This document shows, in pieces, positions 8,780 through 18,990 of a stretch of 64,000 bases of DNA. The notes under the pieces are model-generated. The model had not been told where the DNA came from. It was given only the letters and a program-made list of their open reading frames with translations, and did not search any database. Position 1 is the first letter of the stretch. Each line of letters opens with the position of its first letter. Source of the DNA: Pleomorphomonas carboxyditropha (GTDB taxonomy: Bacteria > Pseudomonadota > Alphaproteobacteria > Rhizobiales > Pleomorphomonadaceae); contig NZ_NQVN01000003.1 of the NCBI RefSeq assembly GCF_002770725.1, positions 124,001 through 188,000 on the forward strand. Reading direction: 5' to 3'. The translations under genes were made by a program, and so were the position numbers.

Positions 8780-8810
8780 TTATATGACAGTTTGTTGTGA
8801 GCGCCGTCAA
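8780..8810 (-). promoter_or_regulatory. Candidate sigma70-type promoter of the importer operon
   Basis: On the minus strand TTGACG (8805-8810) is followed after 18-19 nt by an ATATAA/CATATA block (8780-8786), about 180 nt upstream of the binding-protein ATG. The surrounding bases form an imperfect GTGAA...CTCAC inverted repeat. Spacing is slightly long; prediction only. Confidence 0.35.
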
Positions 8811-8869
8811 TTCACCCAGCCCATTCGGGATGTTGCCTTTTTCGCCGCCTAACGGTTTTCCTCGCGCCC

Positions 8870-9811
8870 TCAGTAGCCTTTACGGCGATCGACGAGATGG
8901 CGAAGCGGCCGGCCGGTCTCGTAGGCGGCGATCTCGCCGATCACGTAGCGGCTGAGCGCCACCGGGTCGCTCTCGGCGGCGACATGCGGCGTGATGAAGA
9001 GGTTGGGCGCCCGCCAGAGCGGGCTTTCGGCCGGCAACGGTTCGCTGGCGAAGACGTCGAGGCTGGCGCCCTTCACCCGGCCGTCCGCCAGCGCATCGAC
9101 AAGGTCGGCTTCGACGAGCGACCGGCCGCGGCCGGCGTTGAGGATCACCGGTCCGCCGAGCGGCCCGTCCTTGGCGAGGGCATCGATGACGGCGCGATCG
9201 ATCAGGTTCTCGGTCTCGGCCGTCAGCGGCAGCAGCGACACCAGAATGTCGGTGCCGGCCAGGAAGGGGGCGAGGCCTTCGGTGCCGTGGAAGCAATCGA
9301 CGCCGTCCATGCGCTTTTCCGACCGGCTCCAGCCGTTCACCTTGAATCCGAGCGCCAGCAGCGCCCGCGCCGCGTCGCGGCCGAGTTCGCCGAGCCCCAT
9401 GATGCCGACCCGCACGGCGCCGGCCGCCCACTGGCGAAGCGGCCTCCAGTTGCCGGCCGCCTGCGCCGCCGCGTAATGGGCGTGACGGCGATGATGCAGG
9501 AGCACGTTGAGCACCACCCATTCGGTCATGCGGCCGGTAAGGTCGGGATCGACGATACGGACGACGGGCAGATCGGGCAGGTCGGGATCGGTGGTGAGGT
9601 GATCGACGCCGGCCCCCAGCGAGAAGATCGCCTTAAGTTTCTCGAAGGTCTTGAGATAGCCGGGCTCGGGCTTCCAGACCAGCGCGTAGCGGACGGCGGC
9701 GGGGTCGAAGTCGTCACCGGCAAGGACGACCGTCCGGTCGGGCGCGGCCTGCCGCAGGGCATGGATCCAATGGTCGGGCTTCCAGCCCCGGACGGCGACG
9801 AGAATGGTCAT
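8870..9811 (-). CDS. ghrA: Glyoxylate/hydroxypyruvate reductase A-like D-2-hydroxyacid dehydrogenase
   Basis: About 313 residues. It would reduce glyoxylate or hydroxypyruvate to glycolate or glycerate with NAD(P)H in the cytoplasm. The Rossmann motif is GLGELG. The catalytic triad of the family is visible: Arg in NAGRGRSLVEADL, Glu in DVFASEPLPAESPLW, His in LFITPHVAAES. Length equals GhrA. The start is taken at 9809-9811 (MTILVAVRGWKP...), matching the family N-terminus; an in-frame ATG ten codons upstream is possible. Monocistronic; its upstream region faces the def gene. Confidence 0.85.
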   Translation of the reverse strand: MTILVAVRGWKPDHWIHALRQAAPDRTVVLAGDDFDPAAVRYALVWKPEPGYLKTFEKLKAIFSLGAGVDHLTTDPDLPDLPVVRIVDPDLTGRMTEWVVLNVLLHHRRHAHYAAAQAAGNWRPLRQWAAGAVRVGIMGLGELGRDAARALLALGFKVNGWSRSEKRMDGVDCFHGTEGLAPFLAGTDILVSLLPLTAETENLIDRAVIDALAKDGPLGGPVILNAGRGRSLVEADLVDALADGRVKGASLDVFASEPLPAESPLWRAPNLFITPHVAAESDPVALSRYVIGEIAAYETGRPLRHLVDRRKGY

Positions 9812-9975
9812 GGCGTTTCCCAAGGATAAAGGTCGCGCCACATTGCCCGGCAGGACCGGCGGAAAGCAAGCCTTGCGCCTTTGCGTTCCGCCCCGATCGC
9901 CTGGCCCTTCCGGAATGCCGGACGCCCGAATGGTCGCTATTGACGGAAATAGCTGCCGTGCGTATCTGACTTTTC

Positions 9976-10494
9976 ATGTCAACACGCCCTCTCGTCATCC
10001 TCCCCGCCCCGCAGCTCCGCCTGACTTCGGCGCCCGTCGCCCGCGTCGACGACGGCGTCCGCAAGCTCGCCCAGGACATGCTGGAGACCATGTACGCGGC
10101 GCCGGGCATCGGACTCGCCGCCGTGCAGGTGGGCGAGATGACCCGTCTCATCACCATCGACGTGTCGCATGACGAGGACGCCAAGGAGCCGCGCGTCTTC
10201 GTCAATCCGGAAATCCTGTGGAAGTCCGAGGATCTGTCGGTCTACGAGGAAGGCTGCCTCTCCATTCCCGAGTTCTACGAGGAAGTCGAGCGGCCGGCCC
10301 GCGTCCGCGTGCGCTATACCAACCTCGCCGGCGAGCCGGAGGAGATGGAAGCCGACGGCCTGCTCGCCACCTGCCTGCAGCACGAGATCGACCATCTCGA
10401 CGGCGTGCTGTTCATCGACCACATTTCCAAGCTGAAGCGCGACCGCGTCACCAAGAAATTCGTCAAGGCGGCCAAGGAAAAGGCGAGAATCTAG
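9976..10494 (+). CDS. def: Peptide deformylase
   Basis: A 172-residue metalloenzyme that removes the formyl group from the initiator Met of nascent proteins. All three motifs are present: [10 protein letters not shown] (residues 44-53, with Val where Ile or Pro is more usual), EGCLSIP with metal ligand Cys94, and QHEIDHLDG with His136, Glu137 and His140. Full length. It lies upstream of fmt, which adds the formyl group, with truA next. The usual def-fmt pairing is stretched here by a 456-nt gap full of palindromic repeats. Confidence 0.96.
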   Translation: MSTRPLVILPAPQLRLTSAPVARVDDGVRKLAQDMLETMYAAPGIGLAAVQVGEMTRLITIDVSHDEDAKEPRVFVNPEILWKSEDLSVYEEGCLSIPEFYEEVERPARVRVRYTNLAGEPEEMEADGLLATCLQHEIDHLDGVLFIDHISKLKRDRVTKKFVKAAKEKARI

Positions 10495-10574
10495 CGGGCC
10501 TCAGTCGCCGACGGGTGGTTTCTTGCTCGCCTCAGTCGCCGGCGGGCCTCCGGCCCTTGGCTTCCGCTCCGCGC

Positions 10575-10596
10575 GGCGCCGCTTGGCGCCGGAAGC
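10575..10596. repeat. GGCGCC-stem palindromic repeat, copy 1
   Basis: Core GGCGCC-GCTT-GGCGCC followed by GGAAGC, downstream of def. A perfect 22-nt reverse-complement copy is at 16603-16624 downstream of recD2, with some similarity in the flanks. It is likely a short extragenic palindrome that may act as a transcript 3' end. Confidence 0.6.
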
Positions 10597-10667
10597 CGCC
10601 GGGGCGGCTTCGGGTGCCCCTCCGCTCTAATGCTCGGCACGGCGACCTATATAGACCGCCCGCCCCA

Positions 10668-10793
10668 TTCTGCCCGAGGTCCTACGCCTACGCGTAGGAT
10701 GACAGAATTATATATAAGAAACAAATACGTAACCGCTCGCGGCGGTTCTTATAGATTGTCATCCTGCGCGAAGGCGCAGGACCTCGGGCAGAA
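10668..10793. repeat. Paired inverted REP element (MITE-like) between def and fmt
   Basis: Two 37-nt arms face each other (10668-10704 and 10757-10793). Outer parts TTCTGCCCGAGGTCCT and AGGACCTCGGGCAGAA are exact reverse complements, as are inner AGGATGACA and TGTCATCCT. Each arm is itself a hairpin: CCTACGC-CTAC-GCGTAGG on the left and CCTGCGC-GAAG-GCGCAGG on the right, a compensated base change. The A/T-rich centre carries further inverted pieces (TATAAGAA/TTCTTATA, AACCGC/GCGGTT), so the whole 126 nt can fold into one long hairpin. No coding capacity. Confidence 0.8.
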
Positions 10794-10950
10794 AAGAACG
10801 AGGGGCACCTATAGGGCTCCGCCTGTCCGGGGTCGTTCAGTCACCGGCGTCGATGACGGGGCGGCCTCATATGATCAGTGTGACCCTGATGCTTGACGGC
10901 GCTGCCCGCATGGTATGAAAGGCGGACGCAACAACCGTCACGGGGTCGTC

Positions 10951-11883
10951 ATGCCGCTCAGGGTCGTCTTCATGGGAACGCCCGACTTCTCGGTGCCGGT
11001 GCTCGACGCCGTCGTCGGCGCCGGGCACCAGGTGGTCGCCGCCTATACGCGTGCGCCGAAGCCGGCCGGCCGCGGCATGGACCTCCGGCGCTCGCCGGTG
11101 CACGTCCGCGCCGACGCGCTCGGTATCCCGGTGCTGACGCCGAAGACGCTCCGCACCGAAGAGGCGCAGGCCACCTTCGCCAGCCATAATGCCGACGTTG
11201 CCGTCGTCGTCGCCTACGGCCTGATCCTGCCGAAGCCGGTGCTCGACGCGCCGCGCGTCTGCTGCCTCAACCTGCATGCCTCGCTGTTGCCGCGCTGGCG
11301 CGGCGCCGCGCCGATCAACCGCGCCGTCATGGCCGGCGATCCGGAATCCGGCGTCATGGTGATGAGGATGGAGGAAGGGCTCGACACCGGCCCGGTGGCG
11401 CTGACCGCCCGCGTCGTCATCGGTCCGGACATGACGGCCGGCGAGCTGCACGACGCGCTGTCGCCCTTGGGCGCCGCGCTGATGGCCGAGGCGCTCGGCA
11501 AGATCGAGGATAGCTCCCTCGCCTTCGCGCCGCAGGCCGGGGACGGCGTCACCTACGCCTCGAAGATCACCAACGAGGAGACGCGCGTCGACTGGCAACT
11601 CACCGGCCCGGCTGTGCACGACCACGTGCGCGGCCTTTCCCCCTTCCCCGGCGCCTGGTTCGCCGCCGACCTCGGCAAGGGCGAGGAACGGGTGAAGCTC
11701 CTCCGCAGCGAGCGGGCGGAGGGATCGGGCGCCCCGGGCACGCTGCTTTCGCCCGACGGCGTCGTCGCCTGCGGCGAGGGCGCCGTGCGGCTCGTCACGG
11801 TGCAGCGCGCCGGCTCGAAGGCGATGGCCTTCGCCGATTTCGCGCGCGGTGTCCGCCTCGCTCCCGGCTTCAAGTTCGGCTGA
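10951..11883 (+). CDS. fmt: Methionyl-tRNA formyltransferase
   Basis: About 310 residues. It formylates Met-tRNAfMet with 10-formyl-tetrahydrofolate. N-terminal formyltransferase fold: [18 protein letters not shown] at the start and the signature [17 protein letters not shown] with the conserved Asn/His/Asp region. The C-terminal OB-like domain (about 205-305) is present. The start at 10951 gives the family N-terminus; the frame is open to 10915 but those codons do not match the family. It is followed 5 nt later by truA, so the two are co-transcribed. Confidence 0.96.
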   Translation: MPLRVVFMGTPDFSVPVLDAVVGAGHQVVAAYTRAPKPAGRGMDLRRSPVHVRADALGIPVLTPKTLRTEEAQATFASHNADVAVVVAYGLILPKPVLDAPRVCCLNLHASLLPRWRGAAPINRAVMAGDPESGVMVMRMEEGLDTGPVALTARVVIGPDMTAGELHDALSPLGAALMAEALGKIEDSSLAFAPQAGDGVTYASKITNEETRVDWQLTGPAVHDHVRGLSPFPGAWFAADLGKGEERVKLLRSERAEGSGAPGTLLSPDGVVACGEGAVRLVTVQRAGSKAMAFADFARGVRLAPGFKFG

Positions 11884-11888
11884 TCGCC

Positions 11889-12626
11889 ATGCCCCGCTAC
11901 CGGCTTCTCGTCGAATATCACGGCAGCGGCTTTTCCGGCTGGCAGTCGCAGGCCGAGGGAACCGGCATCCAGGACCATCTGCAGCGGGCAATTTTGCGAT
12001 TTGCCGGCGAAGCGGTCGTCATCAAGGGCGCCGGCCGTACCGATGCCGGCGTGCACGCGCTCGGCCAGGTCTGCCATTTCGACGTCGGCAAGACGCTGCG
12101 CACCGACACCATCCGCGACGCCGGCAACGTGCACCTTCGCCCGCACGCCATCACCATCGTCTCGGCCGAGGAAGTACCCGAGAGCTTCGACGCCCGCTTT
12201 TCCGCGGTGAAGCGGCATTACCGCTATCGCGTTTTCGTGCGGCGGGCACCGCCGACGCTCGATCGCCACCTCGTCTGGCACGTGCCGGTGCCGCTCGACG
12301 TCGGCCGCATGGCGGAAGCGGCAGGGGTGCTCATCGGCCGGCACGACTTCACCACCTTCCGCTCGTCGGATTGCCAGGCGAAGAGCCCGGTCAAGACGCT
12401 CGACCAGCTCGACATCGTCGAGGCCGACGGCGAGGTGCATTTCCTGGTCTCGGCCCGCTCGTTCCTGCACAACCAGGTGCGCTCGATGGTCGGGGGATTG
12501 AGGAAGGTCGGGGACGGCCGCTGGACGGCCGCCGACCTCAAGGCCTCGCTGGACGCCGCCGATCGCCGCGCCTGTGCGCCGGTGGCGCCGCCGGAAGGGC
12601 TCTGCCTGATGCGGGTCGATTACTGA
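11889..12626 (+). CDS. truA: tRNA pseudouridine(38-40) synthase TruA
   Basis: 245 residues; isomerises uridines 38-40 in the tRNA anticodon arm. Catalytic Asp52 is in GAGRTDAGVHA, and other family blocks are present (YHGSGFSGWQSQ, FLHNQVRSMVGGL). Full length for TruA. It lies directly after fmt. In related genomes dapE/dapD commonly follow; here opgD, recD2 and glgB intervene. Confidence 0.96.
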   Translation: MPRYRLLVEYHGSGFSGWQSQAEGTGIQDHLQRAILRFAGEAVVIKGAGRTDAGVHALGQVCHFDVGKTLRTDTIRDAGNVHLRPHAITIVSAEEVPESFDARFSAVKRHYRYRVFVRRAPPTLDRHLVWHVPVPLDVGRMAEAAGVLIGRHDFTTFRSSDCQAKSPVKTLDQLDIVEADGEVHFLVSARSFLHNQVRSMVGGLRKVGDGRWTAADLKASLDAADRRACAPVAPPEGLCLMRVDY

Positions 12627-12636
12627 CATGAAGAAA

Positions 12637-12660
12637 GGGCGGAAAGTTGCCTCTCCGCCC
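12637..12660. terminator. Bidirectional terminator between truA and opgD
   Basis: Stem GGGCGGA/TCCGCCC (12637-12643 with 12654-12660) with a 10-nt loop, between two convergent genes. The T-containing run (CCCTTTCTTC) is on the minus-strand side, so it best serves opgD. Confidence 0.6.
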
Positions 12661-12690
12661 ATTCCCGAAGTTTTCAAAGGCTCGCTGGCG

Positions 12691-14265
12691 TCACTTCGGC
12701 CAGACGAAGGTCGACGGCAGGTGCTGGTAGAGCCAGGTCTCGGTCAGCGTCTTGTCGCCGGCCCGGAGATAGAGGCGCATGTCGACCGGGTTGGAACCTT
12801 CGGCCTTGAAATCGAACACGGCGCGCCAGCGCGTGGTTCCCACCACCGGCAGCGTATAGACGCCGGAGATGGAGCCGGAGGACGCCGACACCACCGCCTC
12901 GACGCCCGACGACCGGTCGCAATCCTTGAGGTCGCCGCCGTCGAAGTCGATCACGTATTTGACGACGCCGGCCGGGCGCACCTGGCCGGGCACGCCGCCG
13001 AAGCCGAGGCGCGTCGAGTAGACGCGGCCGACCGATGCCGGATGCGGCTCGTCGACGCCCCAGGTGAGGCGGTAGTCAAAGGCGATCTCGCTGCCCTTGA
13101 CGGCCGGCGCGGCCGGCAGCCAGTAGGCGACGATGTTGTCGTGGATCTCGTCGTCGGTGGAAATCTCGACCAGTTGCACGGCGCCGTCGCCCCATTCGCC
13201 CTTCGGCTCGACCCACACCGTCGACCGCTTCTCGTAGAAGACGCCGTCGTCCTGGTAGTCCTCGAAGTTGCGGTCGCGCTGGCAGAGGCCGAACCCCTTG
13301 ATGTTCTTGTCGACGAAAGTCGACGTCATCACGTTGACCGGGTTGTTGAGCGGCCGCCAGACGCGCTCATCGGCGCCGTTCCAGATGGACAGGCCATCCG
13401 AATCGTGGATTTCCGGCCGCCAGTCGGGCGCCCGCTGGCGATTGGTCTCGTCGTACCAGAACATCGAGGTGAGCGCCGCGATGCCGAAGCGGGCGATGTC
13501 TTCGCGCGGGTAGAAGCGCACCGCCATGTCCATGACGACCGTCCGGTCCTCGTCGCGGCCGACATCCCAGCGCACGGCGCCGGAGACGCGCGGCCCCTCG
13601 AGATCGGCGTAGATGGCGAACTGCCCCCCCTTGGAGGCGCCGAAATAGAAGTTGGTGAAGCGCGGGAATTCCTCGGGCGTCGGCATGGCGACGTCGATGG
13701 CCAGCGCGCGGGCGGACAGGCCATACTGGTCGAGCGCGCCCGACGAGCGGAAATAGGCGGCGCCGAGGAAGGCCAGCCAGTCGCGCTCGCCGGTCTCGTC
13801 CATGACGCGGAAGCCGGCAAAGCCGATGTCGCCGGGCAGGTCGGCGGCCGGATTGTTCGCCGGAATGGTGAAATAGTCGGGCGAATAGAGCACTTCCTGC
13901 GCCTTGTCGCCGTCGACGAGGTAGATGCCGACCGGCAGCTTGAAATAGCGGCCCAGATGGAAGAAGCGCAGCGGCGCCTTGCCGCCGGCGGCCTGCACCG
14001 TGTGGTCGTCCTTGAACTTGATCTGCCAGTGCCGGTCGTAGTCGATGGCTTCCAGCGCATCGAAGGCGCGCGGCACCTCCGGCACGTAGGCGGCGGCGGC
14101 GCGCTCCTTGGCAGCGGTCATCAGCTTGCTGAAGGAAAAGGGCTTGGGCTTGCCGAGCCTTGTCGAGGCCTCGACGGCGCGGGCCTCGGTTGCGGACAGA
14201 CTCGGGACGAGCCCGAGGGCGGCCAACATGGCCAGAAGGTCACGGCGGGTAAGCTCGGACGACAT
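12691..14265 (-). CDS. opgD: Periplasmic glucan biosynthesis protein, OpgD/OpgG family, Tat-exported
   Basis: 524 residues, MdoG/OpgG family, involved in osmoregulated periplasmic glucan backbone structure. The N-terminus LTRRDLLAMLAALGLVPSLSATEARA has a twin-arginine motif followed by a hydrophobic stretch, as in OpgD. The mature part has family blocks such as PFSFSKLMTAA, FHLGRYFKLPVGIYLV and FYPREDIARFGIAALTSMFW. Related bacteria often make cyclic glucans with NdvB instead, and no opgH glucosyltransferase is in this window. It is convergent with truA and divergent from recD2. OpgD rather than OpgG is chosen for the Tat signal. Confidence 0.85.
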   Translation of the reverse strand: MSSELTRRDLLAMLAALGLVPSLSATEARAVEASTRLGKPKPFSFSKLMTAAKERAAAAYVPEVPRAFDALEAIDYDRHWQIKFKDDHTVQAAGGKAPLRFFHLGRYFKLPVGIYLVDGDKAQEVLYSPDYFTIPANNPAADLPGDIGFAGFRVMDETGERDWLAFLGAAYFRSSGALDQYGLSARALAIDVAMPTPEEFPRFTNFYFGASKGGQFAIYADLEGPRVSGAVRWDVGRDEDRTVVMDMAVRFYPREDIARFGIAALTSMFWYDETNRQRAPDWRPEIHDSDGLSIWNGADERVWRPLNNPVNVMTSTFVDKNIKGFGLCQRDRNFEDYQDDGVFYEKRSTVWVEPKGEWGDGAVQLVEISTDDEIHDNIVAYWLPAAPAVKGSEIAFDYRLTWGVDEPHPASVGRVYSTRLGFGGVPGQVRPAGVVKYVIDFDGGDLKDCDRSSGVEAVVSASSGSISGVYTLPVVGTTRWRAVFDFKAEGSNPVDMRLYLRAGDKTLTETWLYQHLPSTFVWPK

Positions 14266-14392
14266 GAGAGGGTTTCACTCCGACGAAGATCGGTCCACTT
14301 TGCCGGCTGCTGCCGGATCGAGGCGCGACGGGCGCATACATAGACCGATCAAGGCTCGACGAACAGTGGGCGGACACTGCATAACTGATGCG

Positions 14393-16576
14393 ATGATTGA
14401 TGATTCCCAGCCATCCGAGCGCCTGTTCGAGCGCCTTCAGGGCACGGTGGAGCGCGTGACCTTCCACAACGAGGAAAACGGCTTCTCGGTGCTGAAGGTG
14501 CGCGTGCGCGGCCGCAAGGATCCGGTGGCCGTCGTCGGGCACGTTCCCACCGTCGCAACGGGCGAGAAGATCGACGCCGAGGGCCAGTGGATGACCGACA
14601 AGGTCCACGGCCTGCAGTTCCGCGCCGACCGTATCGAGACGCACGAGCCGACCGGCAAGGACGCGGTGATTCGCTTTCTCGGCTCCGGCCTGATTTCCGG
14701 CGTCGGGCCGGCCATGGCCGAGCGCATCGTGCAGGTGTTCGGCGCCAAGGCGCTCGACGTCATCGAGAACGAGCCGATGCGGCTGGTCACCGTACCCGGC
14801 CTCGGCAAGCAGACCGCCGCCCGCATCGCCGAGAGCTACCGCGAGCGCAAGGCGGTGAAGGACGTGATGATCGCCTTCCAGGACAAGGGCATCGGCACGG
14901 CGCGCGCCGTCGCCATCTGGAAGGTGCTGGGGCCGGAAGCGGTGAAGCTGGTCGAGGAGGATCCCTACCGCCTCGCCCGCGAGGTGCGCGGCATCGGCTT
15001 TGCCGGCGCCGACGAGATCGCCGAGAAATTCGGCATCGACCGCGCCGCGCCGGAGCGCGTCAGGGCCGGCATCGCCCATGCCATCGAGAGCGCCGCCGAC
15101 GACGGCCATACCGCCGTGCCGCGCGCCGACGTGATCGAGCGGGCCGAGCGGCTGCTCGGCGTCGACGCCGATGCCGTCGCGGCGGAAATTGAAGGGGCGA
15201 TCGCCCAGGGCGAGGTCGAAACCTTCGACATCGACGGCACCGCCTATCTCGCCGTCCGCCGCCTCGCCCGCTTCGAGCGGTCGGTGGCGAACCGCCTGAA
15301 GGCGCTGGCCGAGGGGCGGCCGCCCTGGGGCAGGATCGATGTCGATGCCGCCGTGACGCGCTTCGAGGCGCGGAAGGGCATGCAGCTCAGCCCGTCGCAG
15401 CGCGAGGCGCTGGCGCTGGTCGCCGGCGCCAAGGTATCGGTGATCACCGGCGGCCCCGGCGTCGGCAAGACGACGCTGCTCGAGGCGCTGCTCGCCACCA
15501 TTGCGGCGGCCAAGCTGACGGTGGCGCTGGCCGCGCCGACCGGCCGCGCCGCCCGCCGCATGGCCGATCAGGCCGGCCGCGAGGCGAAGACCATCCATCG
15601 GCTCCTGGAAATCGACCCGACCACCGGCGGCTTCAAGCGCTCGGCATCGGAGCCGCTCGAGGCCGATGTCGTGGTGATCGACGAGGCGTCGATGGTCGAC
15701 GTGCCGCTGATGTCGGCGCTCGTCGAAGCCATCCCGCTCAACGCGGCGCTGATCCTGATCGGCGACGTCGACCAGTTGCCGTCGGTCGGGCCGGGCCAGG
15801 TGCTCGCCGACGTCATCGCCTCCGGCCTGGTGCCGGTCGCCCGGCTCACCGAGATCTTCCGGCAGGCCGAGGAAAGCCGGATCATCATCAACGCCCACCG
15901 CATCAACCGCGGCGAATGGCCCGAACCGCCGCCGTCCGGCGAGCTGGCCGACTTCTACGTCATCGAGGCGCGCGGCGCCGACGACGCGCTGGCCAAGATC
16001 CTGGAGGTGGTCGGCAACCGCATTCCCCGCCGCTTCGGCCTCGACCCGATGCGCGACGTGCAGGTGATCACGCCGATGCAGAAGGGCATCTGCGGCGCCC
16101 GCAACCTCAACGACCGCCTCGCCGAGCTCCTGAACGGCGCGCCGCTCGATCGCATCGAACGCTTCGGCCAGACCTACGCCACCGGCGACAAGGTGATGCA
16201 GATCGAGAACGACTACGATCGCGACGTGTTCAACGGCGACCTCGGCATTCTCAAGCGCATTCGCCAGCAGGAGGACGAGATCGTCGTTGCCTTCGACGGC
16301 CGCGAGGTCAAATACGGCCTCGAGGATCTCGAGGCGCTGACGCGCGCCTATGCCATCACCATCCACAAGAGCCAGGGCTCGGAATATCCTGCGGTGGTGA
16401 TCCCGCTGTTGCGCGATCACGCCATCATGCTGGCCCGCAACCTTCTCTACACGGCGGCGACGCGCGGCCGGCAGCTCGTCGTCCTGGTGGCCGAGCCACG
16501 GGCGCTGGAAATGGCGCTGTCCGGCGACCGGATCCGCCGCCGCTTCACCCGCCTCAAGTCGATGTTGACGGGCTGA
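14393..16576 (+). CDS. recD2: RecD-like 5'-3' DNA helicase (RecD2 family)
   Basis: About 727 residues, the size of RecD2, which works without RecBC in repair. An N-terminal OB-like region ([24 protein letters not shown]) is followed by helix-hairpin-helix repeats ([12 protein letters not shown]..., [16 protein letters not shown]). Then come helicase motifs: Walker [10 protein letters not shown], motif [21 protein letters not shown], and the C-terminal [14 protein letters not shown] and [10 protein letters not shown]. The start at 14393 gives the family N-terminus. The frame is open to 14108, but the added 95 residues overlap opgD on the other strand and do not look like protein. Confidence 0.93.
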   Translation: MIDDSQPSERLFERLQGTVERVTFHNEENGFSVLKVRVRGRKDPVAVVGHVPTVATGEKIDAEGQWMTDKVHGLQFRADRIETHEPTGKDAVIRFLGSGLISGVGPAMAERIVQVFGAKALDVIENEPMRLVTVPGLGKQTAARIAESYRERKAVKDVMIAFQDKGIGTARAVAIWKVLGPEAVKLVEEDPYRLAREVRGIGFAGADEIAEKFGIDRAAPERVRAGIAHAIESAADDGHTAVPRADVIERAERLLGVDADAVAAEIEGAIAQGEVETFDIDGTAYLAVRRLARFERSVANRLKALAEGRPPWGRIDVDAAVTRFEARKGMQLSPSQREALALVAGAKVSVITGGPGVGKTTLLEALLATIAAAKLTVALAAPTGRAARRMADQAGREAKTIHRLLEIDPTTGGFKRSASEPLEADVVVIDEASMVDVPLMSALVEAIPLNAALILIGDVDQLPSVGPGQVLADVIASGLVPVARLTEIFRQAEESRIIINAHRINRGEWPEPPPSGELADFYVIEARGADDALAKILEVVGNRIPRRFGLDPMRDVQVITPMQKGICGARNLNDRLAELLNGAPLDRIERFGQTYATGDKVMQIENDYDRDVFNGDLGILKRIRQQEDEIVVAFDGREVKYGLEDLEALTRAYAITIHKSQGSEYPAVVIPLLRDHAIMLARNLLYTAATRGRQLVVLVAEPRALEMALSGDRIRRRFTRLKSMLTG

Positions 16577-16602
16577 CCCGGACGCACGAAGCCACGGCAG
16601 CG

Positions 16603-16624
16603 GCTTCCGGCGCCAAGCGGCGCC
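16603..16624. repeat. GGCGCC-stem palindromic repeat, copy 2
   Basis: Exact reverse-complement copy of the 22-nt element at 10575-10596. It sits 27 nt after the recD2 stop and before glgB; can form a GGCGCC/GGCGCC hairpin with AAGC loop. Confidence 0.6.
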
Positions 16625-16725
16625 GGCGCCCGAGGCCTCGAATAAATTGGCCAGAAAGCCATTTGCCCTCGCCCGGCCTTGCGCGTAACGTCTCACAACA
16701 GCGATCGAATTCGGGAGGCAGGTCG

Positions 16726-18969
16726 ATGGTGGATCTCGGGGTGCGTGAGGGACTGACGGACGGTGCGGTCCGGGCGATCACCGAGGGAACCCACGGCGAT
16801 CCCTTCGCGCTCCTGGGGCCGCACCGGGTGTCCGGCGCCCGTACGGTGATCCGCACCTTCAAGCCCAATGCCCGCGCCATCGCGCTGATCTCGGCCGACG
16901 GACGCAAGCTTGCCGACTTCCAGCACGTCGAGGGCGGCCTGTGGGTGGCCTTCGCGCAGGGCGATCCCGGCCTCTATCGCCTGCGCGTCGAGTGGCCGAA
17001 CAGCGTCCATGAAGCGGAGGACCCCTATTCCTTCGGGCCGCTGCTCGGTGAGATGGACGTCTACCTGCTGGCCGAGGGCCAGCACCGGCATCTCGCCGAC
17101 GCCCTGGGCGCCGTGGTCACCGAGGTGGGCGGCGTGCCGGGCGTGCGCTTCGCCGTCTGGGCGCCCAATGCCCGGCGGGTGTCGGTGGTCGGCAACTTCA
17201 ACTCCTGGGACGGCCGCCGCCACCCGATGCGGCTGCGCCGCGAGTGCGGCGTCTGGGAGCTGTTCATTCCGCGCCTTGCCATCGGCGAGGCCTACAAATA
17301 CGAGATCATCGGCGCCCACGGCGAGCTCCTGCCCGACAAGGCCGATCCGGTCGCCCGCCAGTACGAGCTGGCGCCGGCCACCGCCTCCATCGTCGCCGAC
17401 CCCAAGCCGTTCGAGTGGCACGACGCCACCTTCATGCGCAACCGCGCCGCCTTCCAGTCGAAGACGGCGCCGTTTTCCGTCTACGAGGTGCACGCCGGCT
17501 CCTGGCAGCGGCCGGACGGCAAGCCGGTCACCTGGCGCTTCCTGGCCGAGCATCTCGTCGCCTACGTCAAGCACATGGGCTTCACCCATATCGAGCTGTT
17601 GCCGATCATGGAGCATCCGTTCGGCGGCTCCTGGGGCTACCAGCCGCTCGGCCTGTTCGCGCCGACCGCCCGCTACGGTTCGCCGGCCGATTTCGCCCGC
17701 TTCGTCGACGCCTGCCACGAGGCCGGCATCGGCGTCATCCTCGACTGGGTGCCGGCGCATTTCCCGACCGACGCCCACGGCCTTGCTCACTTCGACGGCA
17801 CGCCGCTCTACGAGCATCGGGACCCTCGCGAGGGCTTTCATCAGGACTGGAATACCTTGATCTACAACTTCGGCCGCACCGAAGTGATCGGTTTTTTGGT
17901 GGCGTCGGCGCTGGAATGGCTGCAGCGCTTCCACATCGACGGCCTCAGGGTCGACGCCGTCGCCTCGATGCTCTACCGCGACTATTCGCGCAAGCCGGGC
18001 GAATGGATCCCCAACCGGTACGGCGGCCGGGAAAACCTGGAAGCGGTGTCGTTCATCAAGCACCTCAACGGCGTGATCGCCCACGAGGTGCCGGACGCGC
18101 TGATGATCGCCGAGGAATCCACCGCCTGGCCGGGCGTCACCGCACCGCTGGCCGACGGTGGCCTCGGCTTTTCCTACAAGTGGAACATGGGCTGGATGCA
18201 CGATTCGCTCGACTATTTCTCGCTCGAGCCGATCCATCGCAAGTATCATCACAACCAGATGACCTTCGCGCTGATGTACGCTTATTCGGAGCGCTTCGTG
18301 CTGCCGCTCAGCCACGACGAGGTGGTGCACGGCAAGCGCTCGATCTTCGGCCGCATGCCCGGCGACGAATGGCAGCGCTTCGCCAACATCCGCGCCTACT
18401 ACGCCTTCATGTGGACGCACCCCGGCAAGAAGCTTTCCTTCATGGGCAACGAGGTCGCCCAGGGGCGGGAGTGGAACCACGACGGCACGATCGATCTCTG
18501 GCTGGAGAGCCGGGCGAACAATCTCGGCGTCCAGCGGTTGATGCGCGACCTCAACACGCTCTACCGGGCCGAGCCGGCGCTGCACGCCCGCGACTTCGAG
18601 CCGGAAGGCTTCCAGTGGGTGGTGGTGGACGACAACGAGCAATCGACGCTCGCCTATCTGCGCTGGGGCTTCGAAAAGGACGCGCCCTGCCTCATCGTCG
18701 GCAACTTCACGCCGGTGCCGCGCTCGGGCTACCGGGTGGGCGTGCCGCGCGCCGGCCTATGGCGCGAGGTGTTCAACTCCGACGCCGAGATCTACGGCGG
18801 CTCCAACATGGGCAACAAGGGCCGGCTGACGGCAAACAATGCCCCGAGCCACGGCATGGACTTTTCGCTCGACCTGACCTTGCCGCCGCTCGCCGTCGTC
18901 ATCCTGCGCTGGGATGGCGAAGCGTCGGCCGAAGCCAAGCCGGCGAAGAAGAGCAAGGCGAAGAGTTGA
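16726..18969 (+). CDS. glgB: 1,4-alpha-glucan branching enzyme
   Basis: About 747 residues. It makes alpha-1,6 branches in glycogen. N-terminal CBM48-type modules ([10 protein letters not shown]..., [29 protein letters not shown]) precede a GH13 barrel. The barrel has the Asp nucleophile in [16 protein letters not shown], the Glu acid in [11 protein letters not shown] and the Asp in [12 protein letters not shown]. An all-beta C-terminal domain and a Lys-rich tail (AKKSKAKS) follow. The start is fixed by a GGGAGG ribosome site 7 nt before ATG 16726. No other glycogen gene (glgA, glgC, glgP, glgX) is nearby, which is unusual because glgB is normally clustered. Confidence 0.96.
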   Translation: MVDLGVREGLTDGAVRAITEGTHGDPFALLGPHRVSGARTVIRTFKPNARAIALISADGRKLADFQHVEGGLWVAFAQGDPGLYRLRVEWPNSVHEAEDPYSFGPLLGEMDVYLLAEGQHRHLADALGAVVTEVGGVPGVRFAVWAPNARRVSVVGNFNSWDGRRHPMRLRRECGVWELFIPRLAIGEAYKYEIIGAHGELLPDKADPVARQYELAPATASIVADPKPFEWHDATFMRNRAAFQSKTAPFSVYEVHAGSWQRPDGKPVTWRFLAEHLVAYVKHMGFTHIELLPIMEHPFGGSWGYQPLGLFAPTARYGSPADFARFVDACHEAGIGVILDWVPAHFPTDAHGLAHFDGTPLYEHRDPREGFHQDWNTLIYNFGRTEVIGFLVASALEWLQRFHIDGLRVDAVASMLYRDYSRKPGEWIPNRYGGRENLEAVSFIKHLNGVIAHEVPDALMIAEESTAWPGVTAPLADGGLGFSYKWNMGWMHDSLDYFSLEPIHRKYHHNQMTFALMYAYSERFVLPLSHDEVVHGKRSIFGRMPGDEWQRFANIRAYYAFMWTHPGKKLSFMGNEVAQGREWNHDGTIDLWLESRANNLGVQRLMRDLNTLYRAEPALHARDFEPEGFQWVVVDDNEQSTLAYLRWGFEKDAPCLIVGNFTPVPRSGYRVGVPRAGLWREVFNSDAEIYGGSNMGNKGRLTANNAPSHGMDFSLDLTLPPLAVVILRWDGEASAEAKPAKKSKAKS

Positions 18970-18990
18970 GGCCGTCAGGCGCCTGTAAGG

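Noticed and set aside
14108-14392. N-terminal extension of RecD2.
   Set aside because: Overlaps opgD on the opposite strand and lacks the family's N-terminus, which begins at 14393.
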